Of a stretch of 64,000 bases of DNA, positions 29,515-37,835 are shown piece by piece. The stretch spans positions 1,240,001 through 1,304,000 of the forward strand of contig NZ_CP080382.1 of assembly GCF_019443425.1 (NCBI RefSeq), given 5' to 3'. This DNA comes from Arthrobacter sp. PAMC25284. GTDB lineage: Bacteria > Actinomycetota > Actinomycetes > Actinomycetales > Micrococcaceae. The translations under genes were made by a program, and so were the position numbers. The notes under the pieces were generated by a model. That model was not told the origin of the DNA. It made no database searches and saw only the letters and a program-made list of their open reading frames with translations. Position 1 is the stretch's first letter. Each line of letters starts with the position of its first letter.

Positions 29515-29559
29515 GGTTAGTGCCGTATAACTGGAATTTAGGTTAGTCTGGATTAACTG
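29515..29559. promoter_or_regulatory. Two similar palindromes in the carboxylase/TetR divergent promoter region
   Basis: Site 1 at 29515-29534 has arms GGTTAGT and ATAACTGG. Site 2 at 29541-29559 has GGTTAGT-CTGG-ATTAACTG. They share the left half GGTTAGT and start 26 bp apart. The location, midway between the divergent operon and TetR gene, suggests operators for the TetR protein. Confidence 0.6.
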
Positions 29560-29598
29560 TAATGTCCACCACAAAGTACAGGGAATGAGGATGCGCCG

Positions 29599-30234
29599 GT
29601 GACTGAATTCAGCCAGACAACCGGGCAGGGCCCTGCGACCCAACGCAGCCAGGCCAAGGAAAGCCGGCGGCAGGCCCTGCTTGCGGCGGCGGCTGCCCTG
29701 TTTGCCGCCGAGGGGTTCCACCGGGTTTCACTGGAGGATCTCGGCTCGTCGGCCGGGGTGAGCGGCCCGGCCGTGTACCGGCATTTCTCCGGCAAGCAGG
29801 CGGTACTGGGCGCCCTGCTGCTCAGCGTCAGCCAGAACCTGCTCGACGGCGGCCGCCGGGTCGTCGCCGATGCCGACGGCACTGCCGCACTGGACCGCCT
29901 CGTCGCATTCCATGTCGACTTCGCCCTGCGGAATCCGGATGTCATCCGGGTCCAGGACCAGGACTTCAGCAACCTCGCCGCGGCGGACCAGTCCGAGGTG
30001 CGGAGCCTGCAGCGGAGCTACGTCGAACTCTGGGTTCAGGTCCTGGCCGGGATCCACCCGGACACCGAACTGGCCGGGCTCCGGATGCGCGCCCACGCGA
30101 CCTTCGGTCTGATCAACTCGACCCCGCACTCGGTCCGTGCCCAGGGTCACCGGATCGCCGCGAGGCGGGCCGGGCCGCTGCTGCAGGCCATGGCGATGGC
30201 GGCGCTCCTGGCAGCGGCAGATTCCGAAGCCTGA
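29599..30234 (+). CDS. TetR-family transcriptional regulator
   Basis: 211 residues from GTG 29599 (GAGG upstream). The N-terminal helix-turn-helix is residues about 22-65: [40 protein letters not shown]. The C-terminal ligand domain (RNPDVIRVQDQDFSNLAAAD, then RMRAHATFGLINSTPHS) resembles SACE_7040/KstR2-type regulators of acyl-CoA catabolism. It is divergent from the leucine/itaconate operon, with two matching palindromes in between, so control of that operon by an acyl-CoA is a reasonable inference. Confidence 0.9.
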   Translation: MTEFSQTTGQGPATQRSQAKESRRQALLAAAAALFAAEGFHRVSLEDLGSSAGVSGPAVYRHFSGKQAVLGALLLSVSQNLLDGGRRVVADADGTAALDRLVAFHVDFALRNPDVIRVQDQDFSNLAAADQSEVRSLQRSYVELWVQVLAGIHPDTELAGLRMRAHATFGLINSTPHSVRAQGHRIAARRAGPLLQAMAMAALLAAADSEA

Positions 30235-30530
30235 GCCGGACGCCCTTCCACTCCACCTGAATTCCACGGGCCACCACTGCGGAATTCCGCGCCAGCAGCG
30301 GGTAATTACAGGGGTCCCTCGCGCTGTAACGCGACGCTCTGCCCTGCATCCCACACGTAGATGTCGGCATATTCCAAGTAGTCAGTCGCGTCGGGGCAGG
30401 TAAATCGTCCGGAAGACTACGGTGGCTGACTCACCCCTACGGGCCTAGATTCCAAGGCAGGAACACAACAAATACGGGGGCACTCCGGCCACGTCTTTTT
30501 TCCTGGAACGTTAGGGCGGCTTGAATCGCT
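30235..30530. other. Intergenic stretch with no recognised gene
   Basis: About 300 bp between the TetR gene and the FlgN-like gene. It is less GC-rich than its surroundings and holds no convincing reading frame. No clear terminator or promoter box could be placed. Confidence 0.5.
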
Positions 30531-31115
30531 ATGGAAACAGAAAACCAGTGCCCGTCCGGGACGGCTGGCACATCACGTGTCCACCCGGGGAAGCCTGCTG
30601 TTGAACCGGTATCCCGTGCGGCCCGGGCATCGGCGCGGCCGGAATCATCCATGGCCGCGGCGAACGAGCTCTCCGCGGATCTGTGGCAGGAGCGGCGCGT
30701 CCTGAACGGGCTCATCTGCGCGCTCGAAACCACGGCGTCCGGATCCCCGTGCCGGACTGCACCGGCAGCGGATGACATGGTGCTGACGCTACGGGCCGCC
30801 GGGCTGGCCCGGGACATCGCCGTCATCGATCTCGCCCGGGAATGGGATGTCAGTGACGACGCATCACTGCCGGAGCTGATCCTGGGCGCGCCGGAAGACG
30901 GACCCTGGCCTTATATCCTCAGCGCACATCTGGAGTCGATGAGGGAGCAGGTGCGCCGAATCGACGACCTTGGGGCAACGCTCCCGGCACCGGCGGGCAA
31001 GTCTCACGGCAACGCGCGCCACCGCGACTGCCAGGCACCCGCCGGCGCGGACGGGAACCGCCGCATGGAGACTTTGTCCGTGATCCCGCGCCCGTTGCGC
31101 CGCTTCCTCGGCTGA
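30531..31115 (+). CDS. FlgN-like protein, orphan
   Basis: 194 residues. The central part (ANELSADLWQERRVLNGLIC, then LTLRAAGLARDIAVIDLARE and GPWPYILSAHLESMREQVRR) has the long helices and the W-x-E-R-x-L-N pattern of actinobacterial FlgN-type flagellar chaperones. No other flagellar gene is in the window. Start is uncertain: ATG 30531 has no Shine-Dalgarno, and ATG 30651 would begin right before the recognisable helix. The C-terminal 40 residues are basic and poorly conserved looking. Family call is tentative. Confidence 0.5.
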   Translation: METENQCPSGTAGTSRVHPGKPAVEPVSRAARASARPESSMAAANELSADLWQERRVLNGLICALETTASGSPCRTAPAADDMVLTLRAAGLARDIAVIDLAREWDVSDDASLPELILGAPEDGPWPYILSAHLESMREQVRRIDDLGATLPAPAGKSHGNARHRDCQAPAGADGNRRMETLSVIPRPLRRFLG

Positions 31116-31154
31116 GCCGTCCAGCAGCACGCACCCGCCGGACGCCGGACGCCG

Positions 31155-32568
31155 TTAGACCATTGCCATGGCCATTCCCGGATCGGCCAGCAATGCGCCG
31201 AGATCCTGCAGGAAGCGGGAGCCCTGCTCCCCGTCGACCAGCCGATGGTCAAAGGACAGGCTCAACGTCATAACCTGGCGCAGGGCCACTTCATCCTGGA
31301 ACTCCCACGGCATTTTACGGACGGCACCGACGGCGAGGATCGCGGCCTCGCCCGGGTTGAGGATAGGGGTCCCGGCGTCGATTCCGAACACACCGATGTT
31401 TGTGATGGAGATCGTGCCGCCGGAGAGGTCGGTGGTACTGGTTTTGCCGGCGCGTGCCGTGTCCGTAAGCCCGGTCAGGGCGGTGGAAAGCTCGACGAGG
31501 GACATCCGGTCGGCGTCCTTGATATTCGGCACCGTCAGCCCGCGGGGAGTCGCGGCCGCAATCCCCAGGTTCACGTAGTTGAACTGGACAATTTCCTGGC
31601 GGGCCTCGTCCCAGCGGGTATTGAGTGTCGGGTGGTTCCGCAGCGCAATCAGCACGGCTTTGGACACCAGGGTCAGCGGAGTGAGTTTCAGGCCCGTATA
31701 GGCCCCGGCTGGCTTTGAGTTTCGCCAGCAGCTCCATCGTCGGCGTGACGTCGATGGTCAGGAACTCCGTCGCGTGGGGTGCGGTGAAAGCGCTGGAAAC
31801 CATGGCCGCGGCGGTGAGCTTGCGTACCCCCCTGATGGCGGTGCGGATCTCCCGTGGCTGCTGTCCGAACTGCCCGTCCTGCTTCTCGTCGGATCCGGGC
31901 ACCTCAGCAGCAGACCCGGCGGCCGGGCCGTGGGACGCCGCAGGCAGATCCCCGCCGCCCACAAAGTTCCGCACATCGTCTCGGGTTATGAGCCCGCGCT
32001 CGCCCGTACCGGCCACCGCTGCCAGGTCGACGCCGAGGTCCTTCGCGAGTTTGCGGACCGGCGGCGTGGACCGCGGCCGCTCAGCCGGTGCTGTTGCGGG
32101 CAGATCTTCGGCTGCCGGCGCAGGCTCAACGGCGGCGGGTTCAACGGCGGGCGCGGGCACCGCTGAGGCCGGCGCGGGCACCGCTGCGGCGGACGCGGGC
32201 ACCGCTGCGGCGGACGCGGCGACGTTGCGGGCGCGGCGGGCGGGCCGGCCGGTGTGTTCAAGGACCGCCCCATAGCCCACCAGGTTCGGCTCCCGCTTGG
32301 CCGAGCCGGCGCCGTCGTCCTCAATCTCGAAAGAGACGATCGGCTTGCCGACCTCCACCACGGTGCCGGGCTGCTCGTGCAGGGCGGTGACCACACCTGC
32401 GAAGGGGGAAGGGAGTTCCACCACGGCCTTGGCCGTCTCCACCTCGGCAATAATCTGGTTGAGCTCGACGGTGTCTCCCACCCCGATCTTCCAGCTGACG
32501 ATTTCCGATTCGGTGAGGCCCTCACCGAGGTCCGGAAGCCTGAATTCCTTGATCATCGTGGCGCTCAT
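31155..32568 (-). CDS. bkdC: Branched-chain 2-oxoacid dehydrogenase E2 (lipoamide acyltransferase), one-base frameshift
   Basis: Joined across the frameshift, about 470 residues. Single N-terminal lipoyl domain with K47 in EVETAKAVVELPSP, an Ala/Pro-rich hinge, a peripheral-subunit-binding domain (PPVRKLAKDLGVDLAAVAGT), then the acyltransferase domain ending with SLSFDHRLVDGEQGSRFL, where His and Asp are catalytic. One extra C in the CCCC run 31703-31706 changes the expected KASRAYTGLKLTPLTL into KASRGLYGPETHSAD. E2 links the E1 reaction to CoA. Start overlaps the E1beta stop (ATGA). Confidence 0.92.
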
Positions 32569-33575
32569 CCTTCCAGCCCGCTCAGGGAATTGGGGCGGCC
32601 CATGGCACGGTCGACGCCGTCCAGAATCCTGTCCAGACCCGGCAGATGGTGCATTTCCAGCTTGGAGTAGGGGTACGGGATGTCGAATCCTGTGACCCGG
32701 ACCGGGGCCGCCTCCAGGTAATGGAAGCAGCGTTCGGTGATGCCGGCTGCCACCTCGGCGCCAACGCCGCCGGTTTGACCGGCCTCATGTGTGATGACGA
32801 GCCGGCCGGTTTTCCGCACGGAAGCCTCCACGGTAGCGAAGTCCACCGGCGCCAGCGAGCGCAGGTCGATGACCTCGATGGAGATGCCGTCGTCTTCGGC
32901 GGCCAAGGCGGCGTCGCGGGCGGTCTTGACGAGCGGTCCATATGCCACGAGCGTCACGTCCTTACCCTCGGTGACGATGCGAGCCTGCTCCATCGACAGT
33001 GCGGCGGCCAGGTCCTGGGACTCGTCCACTTCGCCCTTGTCGTGGTAGCGGCGCTTGGGCTCGAAGTACAGTACAGGATCGTCCGAGGCGATGGCCTGCT
33101 GGATCATCGTGTAGGCATCCTGCGGGTTGGAGACGCTGATAACGCGCAGGCCGGAGGTGTGCGTGAAGTACGCTTCAGGGGATTCGGAGTGATGCTCGGG
33201 CGAGCCGATGCCGCCGCCGAACGGGACGCGAATAGTGATGGGCATCTTCACTGCGCCCTGGGTCCGGTAATGGAGCTTGGCAACCTGGCAGACGATCTGG
33301 TCGAATCCGGGGTAGATGAACCCGTCGAACTGGATCTCCACCACCGGGCGGTAGCCCCGGTAGGCCAGACCGACGGCGGTGCCCATGATGCCGGATTCCG
33401 CGAGCGGGGTATCCACGACCCGGTGCTTCCCGAAGTCCTTCTGCAGACCGTCGGTAACCCGGAAGACTCCGCCCAGGGTACCGATATCCTCGCCCAGGAG
33501 GATCACCTTGGAATCATGCTCGAGGGACTTGCGCAGGCCCGAATTAATGGCTCGGGCGAAAGTCATCTGCGTCAT
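32565..33575 (-). CDS. bkdB: 2-oxoacid dehydrogenase E1 beta subunit
   Basis: 336 residues. Motifs include VILLGEDIGTLGGVFRVTDG, DTPLAESGIMGTAVGLAYRG (the conserved Glu that activates thiamine diphosphate sits nearby), VRVPFGGGIGSPEHHSESPE and a C-terminal TGFDIPYPYSKLEMHHLPG. The HHSESPE stretch and the context favour a branched-chain 2-oxoacid dehydrogenase. It begins one base inside the E1alpha stop (TGATG). Confidence 0.92.
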   Translation of the reverse strand: MTQMTFARAINSGLRKSLEHDSKVILLGEDIGTLGGVFRVTDGLQKDFGKHRVVDTPLAESGIMGTAVGLAYRGYRPVVEIQFDGFIYPGFDQIVCQVAKLHYRTQGAVKMPITIRVPFGGGIGSPEHHSESPEAYFTHTSGLRVISVSNPQDAYTMIQQAIASDDPVLYFEPKRRYHDKGEVDESQDLAAALSMEQARIVTEGKDVTLVAYGPLVKTARDAALAAEDDGISIEVIDLRSLAPVDFATVEASVRKTGRLVITHEAGQTGGVGAEVAAGITERCFHYLEAAPVRVTGFDIPYPYSKLEMHHLPGLDRILDGVDRAMGRPNSLSGLEG

Positions 33576-34855
33576 CAGCGTGCACCTTCTTCGGAAGCGG
33601 CGTCTTCGGGATCGCCGGAGGAGGCCACGTAGCTGGAATATTGGTCTCCCCCGTCGCCGGCCGTGGCCGCGGAGGGATCATCGAAGGACGCCAGGTAGCG
33701 GGAATAGTGGTCCTGCTGGCGGTCAAGGACGGAGTTGGGGGTGCTGTATACGTGCTTGAAGATGTCCATTGGCTCAGGCTCGGCCATGCTGATGCAGCCG
33801 GCGCGCATCTCTTTGGCAACAGCATCGGCTTTGGCTGACACGCCGGCCTCGAGTTCCTCGCTGAGCAGCCCCTTACGTTCGAGCAGGGACTTCAAGCGCG
33901 CAATCGGGTCTTTGCCGGCCCAGTCCTCGAGCTCGTTGGCGTCACGGTAGCGGGTAGGGTCGTCCGCTGTTGTGTGCGGACCCATCCGATAGGTGACTGC
34001 CTCGATGAAGGTCGGTCCGCCGCCGCGGCGGGCGCGGTCCACTGCCATCCGGGTAGCGGCCATAACGGCCAGGACGTCGTTTCCGTCGACCCGCACGCTG
34101 GGGATGCCGAAGCCGGCGGCACGGTCCGCGAGCTGGATGTGGGACTGCAGCTTCACTGGTTCGGAGATGGCCCAGTGGTTGTTCTGGCAGAAGAAGATCA
34201 CCGGGGACTGGAAGCTCGCGGCAAAGACCATGGCTTCGCTGACGTCGCCTTCACTGGTGGCGCCGTCACCGAAGTAGGTCATGGCGATCGAGTCGGCGCC
34301 GTCGTTCTGGATGCCCATGGCGTAGCCCGTGGCGTGCAGGGTTTGAGCGCCGATGATGATCTGCGGGGTGGCCACGTTGATCGAATAGGGATCCCAGCCG
34401 GAGGAGGCGTTGCCGCGCCAGACACGCACAATGTCCGTCAGGTTGACCCCGCGGCAATACACAACGCCGTTGTCCCGGTAACTGGGGAAAATGAAGTCGT
34501 CCTCGCGCAGGGCCCGCACGGAGCCAATCTGGGAGGCTTCCTGGCCCAGCAGCGGCGGCCACAGGGCCAGCTCGCCCTGGCGCTGGAGTGCGGTCGCCTC
34601 CGTGTCGATCCGCCGGATGACCACCATGTCTTCATAGAGCGAGCCGAGCTGCTCATCGCTGACGTCCTTGAGCCAGGGATCGAACTCGGGGTGGCTGATG
34701 CGTTCGCCCGCCGGCGTGATGAGCTGGACCAGGTCCCCACCAATCCGCCGGTATGGTTCTGCAGTATTTCCCGGGCCCCCGGCGGCTGTGCCGCCCTTGC
34801 CCGCGTCGTCGGTAAACACGTTGTCCGCCACCTTCTGACGTTGCGTGACCGGCAC
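33575..34855 (-). CDS. bkdA: 2-oxoacid dehydrogenase E1 alpha subunit
   Basis: 426 residues, GTG start. Thiamine-diphosphate motif from TYFGDGATSEGDVSEAMVFA to FFCQNNHWAISEP (GDG...NN spacing), and the phosphorylation-loop-like YRMGPHTTADDPTRYR typical of branched-chain enzymes. The last 60 residues contain a degenerate duplication (HYSRYLASFDDPSAA, then QYSSYVASSGDPEDAA), which is beyond the usual end of E1alpha. First gene of the bkdABC operon; a perfect CRP/GlxR-type site lies 59 bp upstream and an Lrp-type regulator is divergent. Confidence 0.92.
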   Translation of the reverse strand: MPVTQRQKVADNVFTDDAGKGGTAAGGPGNTAEPYRRIGGDLVQLITPAGERISHPEFDPWLKDVSDEQLGSLYEDMVVIRRIDTEATALQRQGELALWPPLLGQEASQIGSVRALREDDFIFPSYRDNGVVYCRGVNLTDIVRVWRGNASSGWDPYSINVATPQIIIGAQTLHATGYAMGIQNDGADSIAMTYFGDGATSEGDVSEAMVFAASFQSPVIFFCQNNHWAISEPVKLQSHIQLADRAAGFGIPSVRVDGNDVLAVMAATRMAVDRARRGGGPTFIEAVTYRMGPHTTADDPTRYRDANELEDWAGKDPIARLKSLLERKGLLSEELEAGVSAKADAVAKEMRAGCISMAEPEPMDIFKHVYSTPNSVLDRQQDHYSRYLASFDDPSAATAGDGGDQYSSYVASSGDPEDAASEEGAR

Positions 34856-34913
34856 TCACAGGACTCGTGATCCCGCTGCGCGCCAGCCCTCCGGGCGACG
34901 TTGCCCAGATACT

Positions 34914-34929
34914 TGTGACCCTACTCACA
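34914..34929. promoter_or_regulatory. Perfect CRP/GlxR-type site between bkdA and lrp
   Basis: TGTGA-CCCTAC-TCACA, all ten specified positions match. It lies 59 bp before the bkdA start and 85 bp before the lrp-like start, in the divergent promoter region. Confidence 0.7.
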
Positions 34930-34963
34930 CGAGTCATCCGGCACAACCGGCCCCCCGATAACT

Positions 34964-35019
34964 GAGCATTATGCTCTGTTTCTGGGCGTACGGGCGTGCT
35001 AATCTTGCGCATTATGCAA
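34964..35019. promoter_or_regulatory. Two GCATTATGC-centred palindromes upstream of the Lrp-type gene
   Basis: GAGCATTATGCTC (34964-34976, perfect 6-1-6) and TTGCGCATTATGCAA (35005-35019, near perfect), centre to centre 42 bp or about four helical turns. The second covers the predicted transcription start and the ATG. A TAATCT box (35000-35005) lies between them. This fits autoregulation by the Lrp/AsnC protein. Confidence 0.6.
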
Positions 35020-35487
35020 CCCTTGGATGGCACTGACACCCGGCTGCTTTCGGCCATGGCACACGATCCGCGGCGCACCGTTGTGGCCCTGGCGCAGAAA
35101 CTGGGCCTGTCGCGGAATACCGTGCAGGCCAGGATGGCCGGGCTGGAGAAGAAGCACGCTTTTCTCTCGTTTGAGCGCCGCATCAATCCGGCCTCGCTGG
35201 GCTACCCGTTGATGGCTTTCATCTCGGTGCATGTCCAGCAGCAGAAACTGGGCCGGCTGGCCCTGGAGCTTGCCGTCATCCCGGAAATCCTGGAGGGCTA
35301 TGGCCTCACCGGATCCGCCGACCTGCTCCTGCGCGTGGTGGCCCGCGATGCCGAGGACCTCTTCCGGATTAACGGCAAAATCCTGGCGTGCGACGGCGTC
35401 GACCGCACCGACACCGCGCTGGCCATGGGCGAACTTATTCCGTTCCGGATCCAGCCCCTGCTGGAGCGCGGCCCCGTCGAGCGCTGA
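35014..35487 (+). CDS. Lrp/AsnC-family regulator
   Basis: 157 residues from ATG 35014. N-terminal helix-turn-helix: LDGTDTRLLSAMAHDPRRTV and ALAQKLGLSRNTVQARMAGL; C-terminal RAM effector domain: AFISVHVQQQKLGRLALELA and LTGSADLLLRVVARDAEDLF. Members next to bkd operons respond to branched-chain amino acids. TAATCT 8 nt before the ATG and the lack of a Shine-Dalgarno suggest a leaderless mRNA. Confidence 0.92.
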   Translation: MQPLDGTDTRLLSAMAHDPRRTVVALAQKLGLSRNTVQARMAGLEKKHAFLSFERRINPASLGYPLMAFISVHVQQQKLGRLALELAVIPEILEGYGLTGSADLLLRVVARDAEDLFRINGKILACDGVDRTDTALAMGELIPFRIQPLLERGPVER

Positions 35488-35523
35488 CCGGCAGGCGCGG
35501 GTCCCCCGGGCGTCAGACGCCAA

Positions 35524-35585
35524 CAGGGGCCCCCAATGGGAGCCCCTGCCGGCAGTTCCGCCCGCCGCCCGGATGACGGCGGGCG
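35524..35585. terminator. Two hairpins between lrp-like gene and actP-like gene
   Basis: Hairpin 1 has arms CAGGGGC (35524-35530) and GCCCCTG (35542-35548). Hairpin 2 has arms CGCCCGCCG (35560-35568) and CGGCGGGCG (35577-35585). The two genes converge, so these likely stop transcription from both sides. No strong U-tract follows. Confidence 0.6.
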
Positions 35586-35595
35586 TATCGGTTTG

Positions 35596-37215
35596 TTAGT
35601 GGTCAGTAGCCTTTTCGGCGCCGACGCCGGTGAGGGAACGGACCTCCATTTCGGCCTGTTTCGCCACGTCTTCTGTCCGCTTGTCCAGCACCGTGCCCAG
35701 CCAGCCCAGGAAGAAGGCCAGCGGAATCGAGACGATTCCCGGGTTGTTGAGCGGGAAGACAGCGAAGTTGGCACCCTGGATCATCGAGGTCTTCGCGCCC
35801 GAGACAACAGGCGACAGCGAGATCAGGACGATGGCAGAAATCAGGCCGCCGTACATGCTCCACACCGCACCCTGGGTGGTGAACTTCCGCCAGAAGAGTG
35901 AATACACGATGGTGGGCAGGTTCGCCGACGCAGCGACGGCAAAGGCCAGCGCCACGAGGAACGCCACGTTCTGGCCATTGGCGAAGATACCGCCGAGGAT
36001 GGCAAGTACACCGATCACCACAACGGTCCTGCGGGCGACCTTGACCTCGGTGGCGGCGTCCGCCTTGCCCTTGGCGATCACGCTGGCGTAGATGTCATGG
36101 GCGAAGGATGCTGCGGCGGTGATGGTGAGGCCGGCGACGACCGCCAGGATGGTCGCGAACGCCACCGCGGAGATGAAGCCCAGCAGCAGCGGTCCGCCAA
36201 GATGGAAGGCCAGCAGCGGTGCCGCCGAGTTGACGCCACCCGGGGCGGACTTGATTGTCTCTGCCCCCACCAGGGCGGCAGCGCCGTAGCCCAGAACCAG
36301 CGTGAACAGGTAGAACAGGCCGATTAGCCAGATCGACCAGACAACCGATTTGCGGGCCTCTTTCGCCGTGGGAACGGTGTAGAAGCGCATCAGGACGTGC
36401 GGCAGCGCCGCGGTGCCGAGGACGAGGGCGAGCCCGAGGGACATAAAGTCCAGCTTGGAGGTCTCCGACTTGCCGTATTGCAGGCCCGGGTTCAGCATAT
36501 TCGGGTTCTTGGAGGTCTCCACGGCGCCGCCGAGCAGGTCCGAGAGGTTGAAGCCGTAGATTGCGAGAACCCAGAAGGTCATCACAGCCGCACCGGCTAT
36601 GAGGAGCACGGCCTTGATGATCTGGACCCAGGTGGTGCCCTTCATGCCGCCGATCAGCACATACATGATCATCAGGGCACCCACGACTATGATCACGAGA
36701 GCCTGGCCGCCCCAGTCGCTGATGCCGAGCAGCAGGGAGATCAGGCTGCCGGCACCGGCCATCTGCGCCAGCAGGTAGAAGAAGCAAACGGCCAGGGTCG
36801 AAATGGCTGCCGCGATCCGCACCGGGCGTTGCCGGAGCCGGAACGAGAGCACATCCGCCATGGTGAACTTGCCGGTGTTGCGGAGAAGTTCGGCGACGAG
36901 CAGCAGCGCCACCAGCCAGGCGACAAGGAATCCGATCGAGTACATGAAGCCGTCGTAGCCGTTGATGGCAATGGCGCCCGTGATACCGAGGAAAGATGCG
37001 GCCGAGAGGTAGTCGCCGGCAATGGCAGTGCCGTTCTGCGATCCGGTGAACGACCGTCCCGCAGCGTAGTAGTCGGCCGCGGTTTTGTTGTTCCGGCTGG
37101 CCCGGAGCACGATCACCATGGTGACGGCAACGAACACGGCGAAGATGCCCATGTTCAGGAAAGTGGTGTCCTTGAGGTCTTCAATATTTACTGCTGCCGG
37201 AACCATGATGTTCAT
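35596..37215 (-). CDS. actP: Sodium:solute symporter, acetate/pyruvate type (ActP/MctC-like)
   Basis: 539 residues, about 13 membrane segments. NKTAADYYAAGRSFTGSQNG, AGDYLSAASFLGITGAIAIN and ALPHVLMRFYTVPTAKEARK are the SSS-family motifs of the acetate permease group. Short monocarboxylates driven by Na+ or H+ are the likely substrates. Its start overlaps the stop of the small DUF485 gene (4 nt), the usual partner of these symporters. Confidence 0.92.
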   Translation of the reverse strand: MNIMVPAAVNIEDLKDTTFLNMGIFAVFVAVTMVIVLRASRNNKTAADYYAAGRSFTGSQNGTAIAGDYLSAASFLGITGAIAINGYDGFMYSIGFLVAWLVALLLVAELLRNTGKFTMADVLSFRLRQRPVRIAAAISTLAVCFFYLLAQMAGAGSLISLLLGISDWGGQALVIIVVGALMIMYVLIGGMKGTTWVQIIKAVLLIAGAAVMTFWVLAIYGFNLSDLLGGAVETSKNPNMLNPGLQYGKSETSKLDFMSLGLALVLGTAALPHVLMRFYTVPTAKEARKSVVWSIWLIGLFYLFTLVLGYGAAALVGAETIKSAPGGVNSAAPLLAFHLGGPLLLGFISAVAFATILAVVAGLTITAAASFAHDIYASVIAKGKADAATEVKVARRTVVVIGVLAILGGIFANGQNVAFLVALAFAVAASANLPTIVYSLFWRKFTTQGAVWSMYGGLISAIVLISLSPVVSGAKTSMIQGANFAVFPLNNPGIVSIPLAFFLGWLGTVLDKRTEDVAKQAEMEVRSLTGVGAEKATDH

Positions 37216-37592
37216 TTCGCCGCTCCGCTCTCGGTGATGCCGGCCTTGTCGAAGCCGTGACCTTCAATCTCGTTCCGGATCTCGGCGGCGATGGGGTCCA
37301 GCTTCCGGTTGGAGTAGCTGACGTACCAGCCGGTGATCGCAAACGTGGAGACAAACTGGAGCAGGCCAAGGACCAGGCCGATGTTGATGTTGCCCCAGAG
37401 CTTGATGGACATAAAGCCGGCGGCGTAGTCGGCCAGCAGGACGTAGGCAAAGTACCAGAGCAGGAATGCAATGGCCATCGGGAAAACAAAGCTGCGGTGA
37501 CGTTTACGAAGTTCCTGGAACCGCTCCGTCGATTGGACTTCCGTGAAGTCCACGGCCGCCGCTGCGTCCGTATCCTGGGCGTCGTGACCCAT
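37212..37592 (-). CDS. DUF485 membrane protein, symporter partner
   Basis: 126 residues. STERFQELRKRHRSFVFPMA is the DUF485 signature, followed by two membrane segments (AFLLWYFAYVLLADYAAGF and GLVLGLLQFVSTFAITGWYV). Such proteins are co-encoded with ActP-type symporters; their exact role is not settled. First gene of the operon, with a CRP-like site 59 bp upstream. Confidence 0.9.
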   Translation of the reverse strand: MGHDAQDTDAAAAVDFTEVQSTERFQELRKRHRSFVFPMAIAFLLWYFAYVLLADYAAGFMSIKLWGNINIGLVLGLLQFVSTFAITGWYVSYSNRKLDPIAAEIRNEIEGHGFDKAGITESGAAK

Positions 37593-37617
37593 CGTTCCTC
37601 CTCTTTGAGACGGGGTG

Positions 37618-37631
37618 AGTCGACATCGACT
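37618..37631. promoter_or_regulatory. Palindrome AGTCGA-CA-TCGACT
   Basis: Perfect 6-bp arms with a 2-bp centre, 26 bp upstream of the DUF485 start codon and 20 bp from the CRP-like site. Possible operator in the promoter of the symporter operon. Confidence 0.4.
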
Positions 37632-37650
37632 GCAGAGCCCCCGGCGTCAA

Positions 37651-37666
37651 TGTGACTACCATCACT
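37651..37666. promoter_or_regulatory. CRP/GlxR-type site upstream of the DUF485-actP operon
   Basis: TGTGA-CTACCA-TCACT, nine of ten specified positions match. Its distance from the operon's first start codon, 59 bp, is the same as that of the perfect site from bkdA. Confidence 0.6.
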
Positions 37667-37835
37667 CTGCGGTGTGACGGCGGGAACATTCCAGCACGGA
37701 CGCGCCCTCCGTCGCCCAACGGTCAGGATGCTGCGCCAAGCGGTGCCGGGGGCCGTCTTCCCCCGCAGCGCGGCACGGGTCCCGGGCACTGTGCGGGGTC
37801 CGGCGTCCGGCATGCGCCGCGATACGCTGGGCCTC

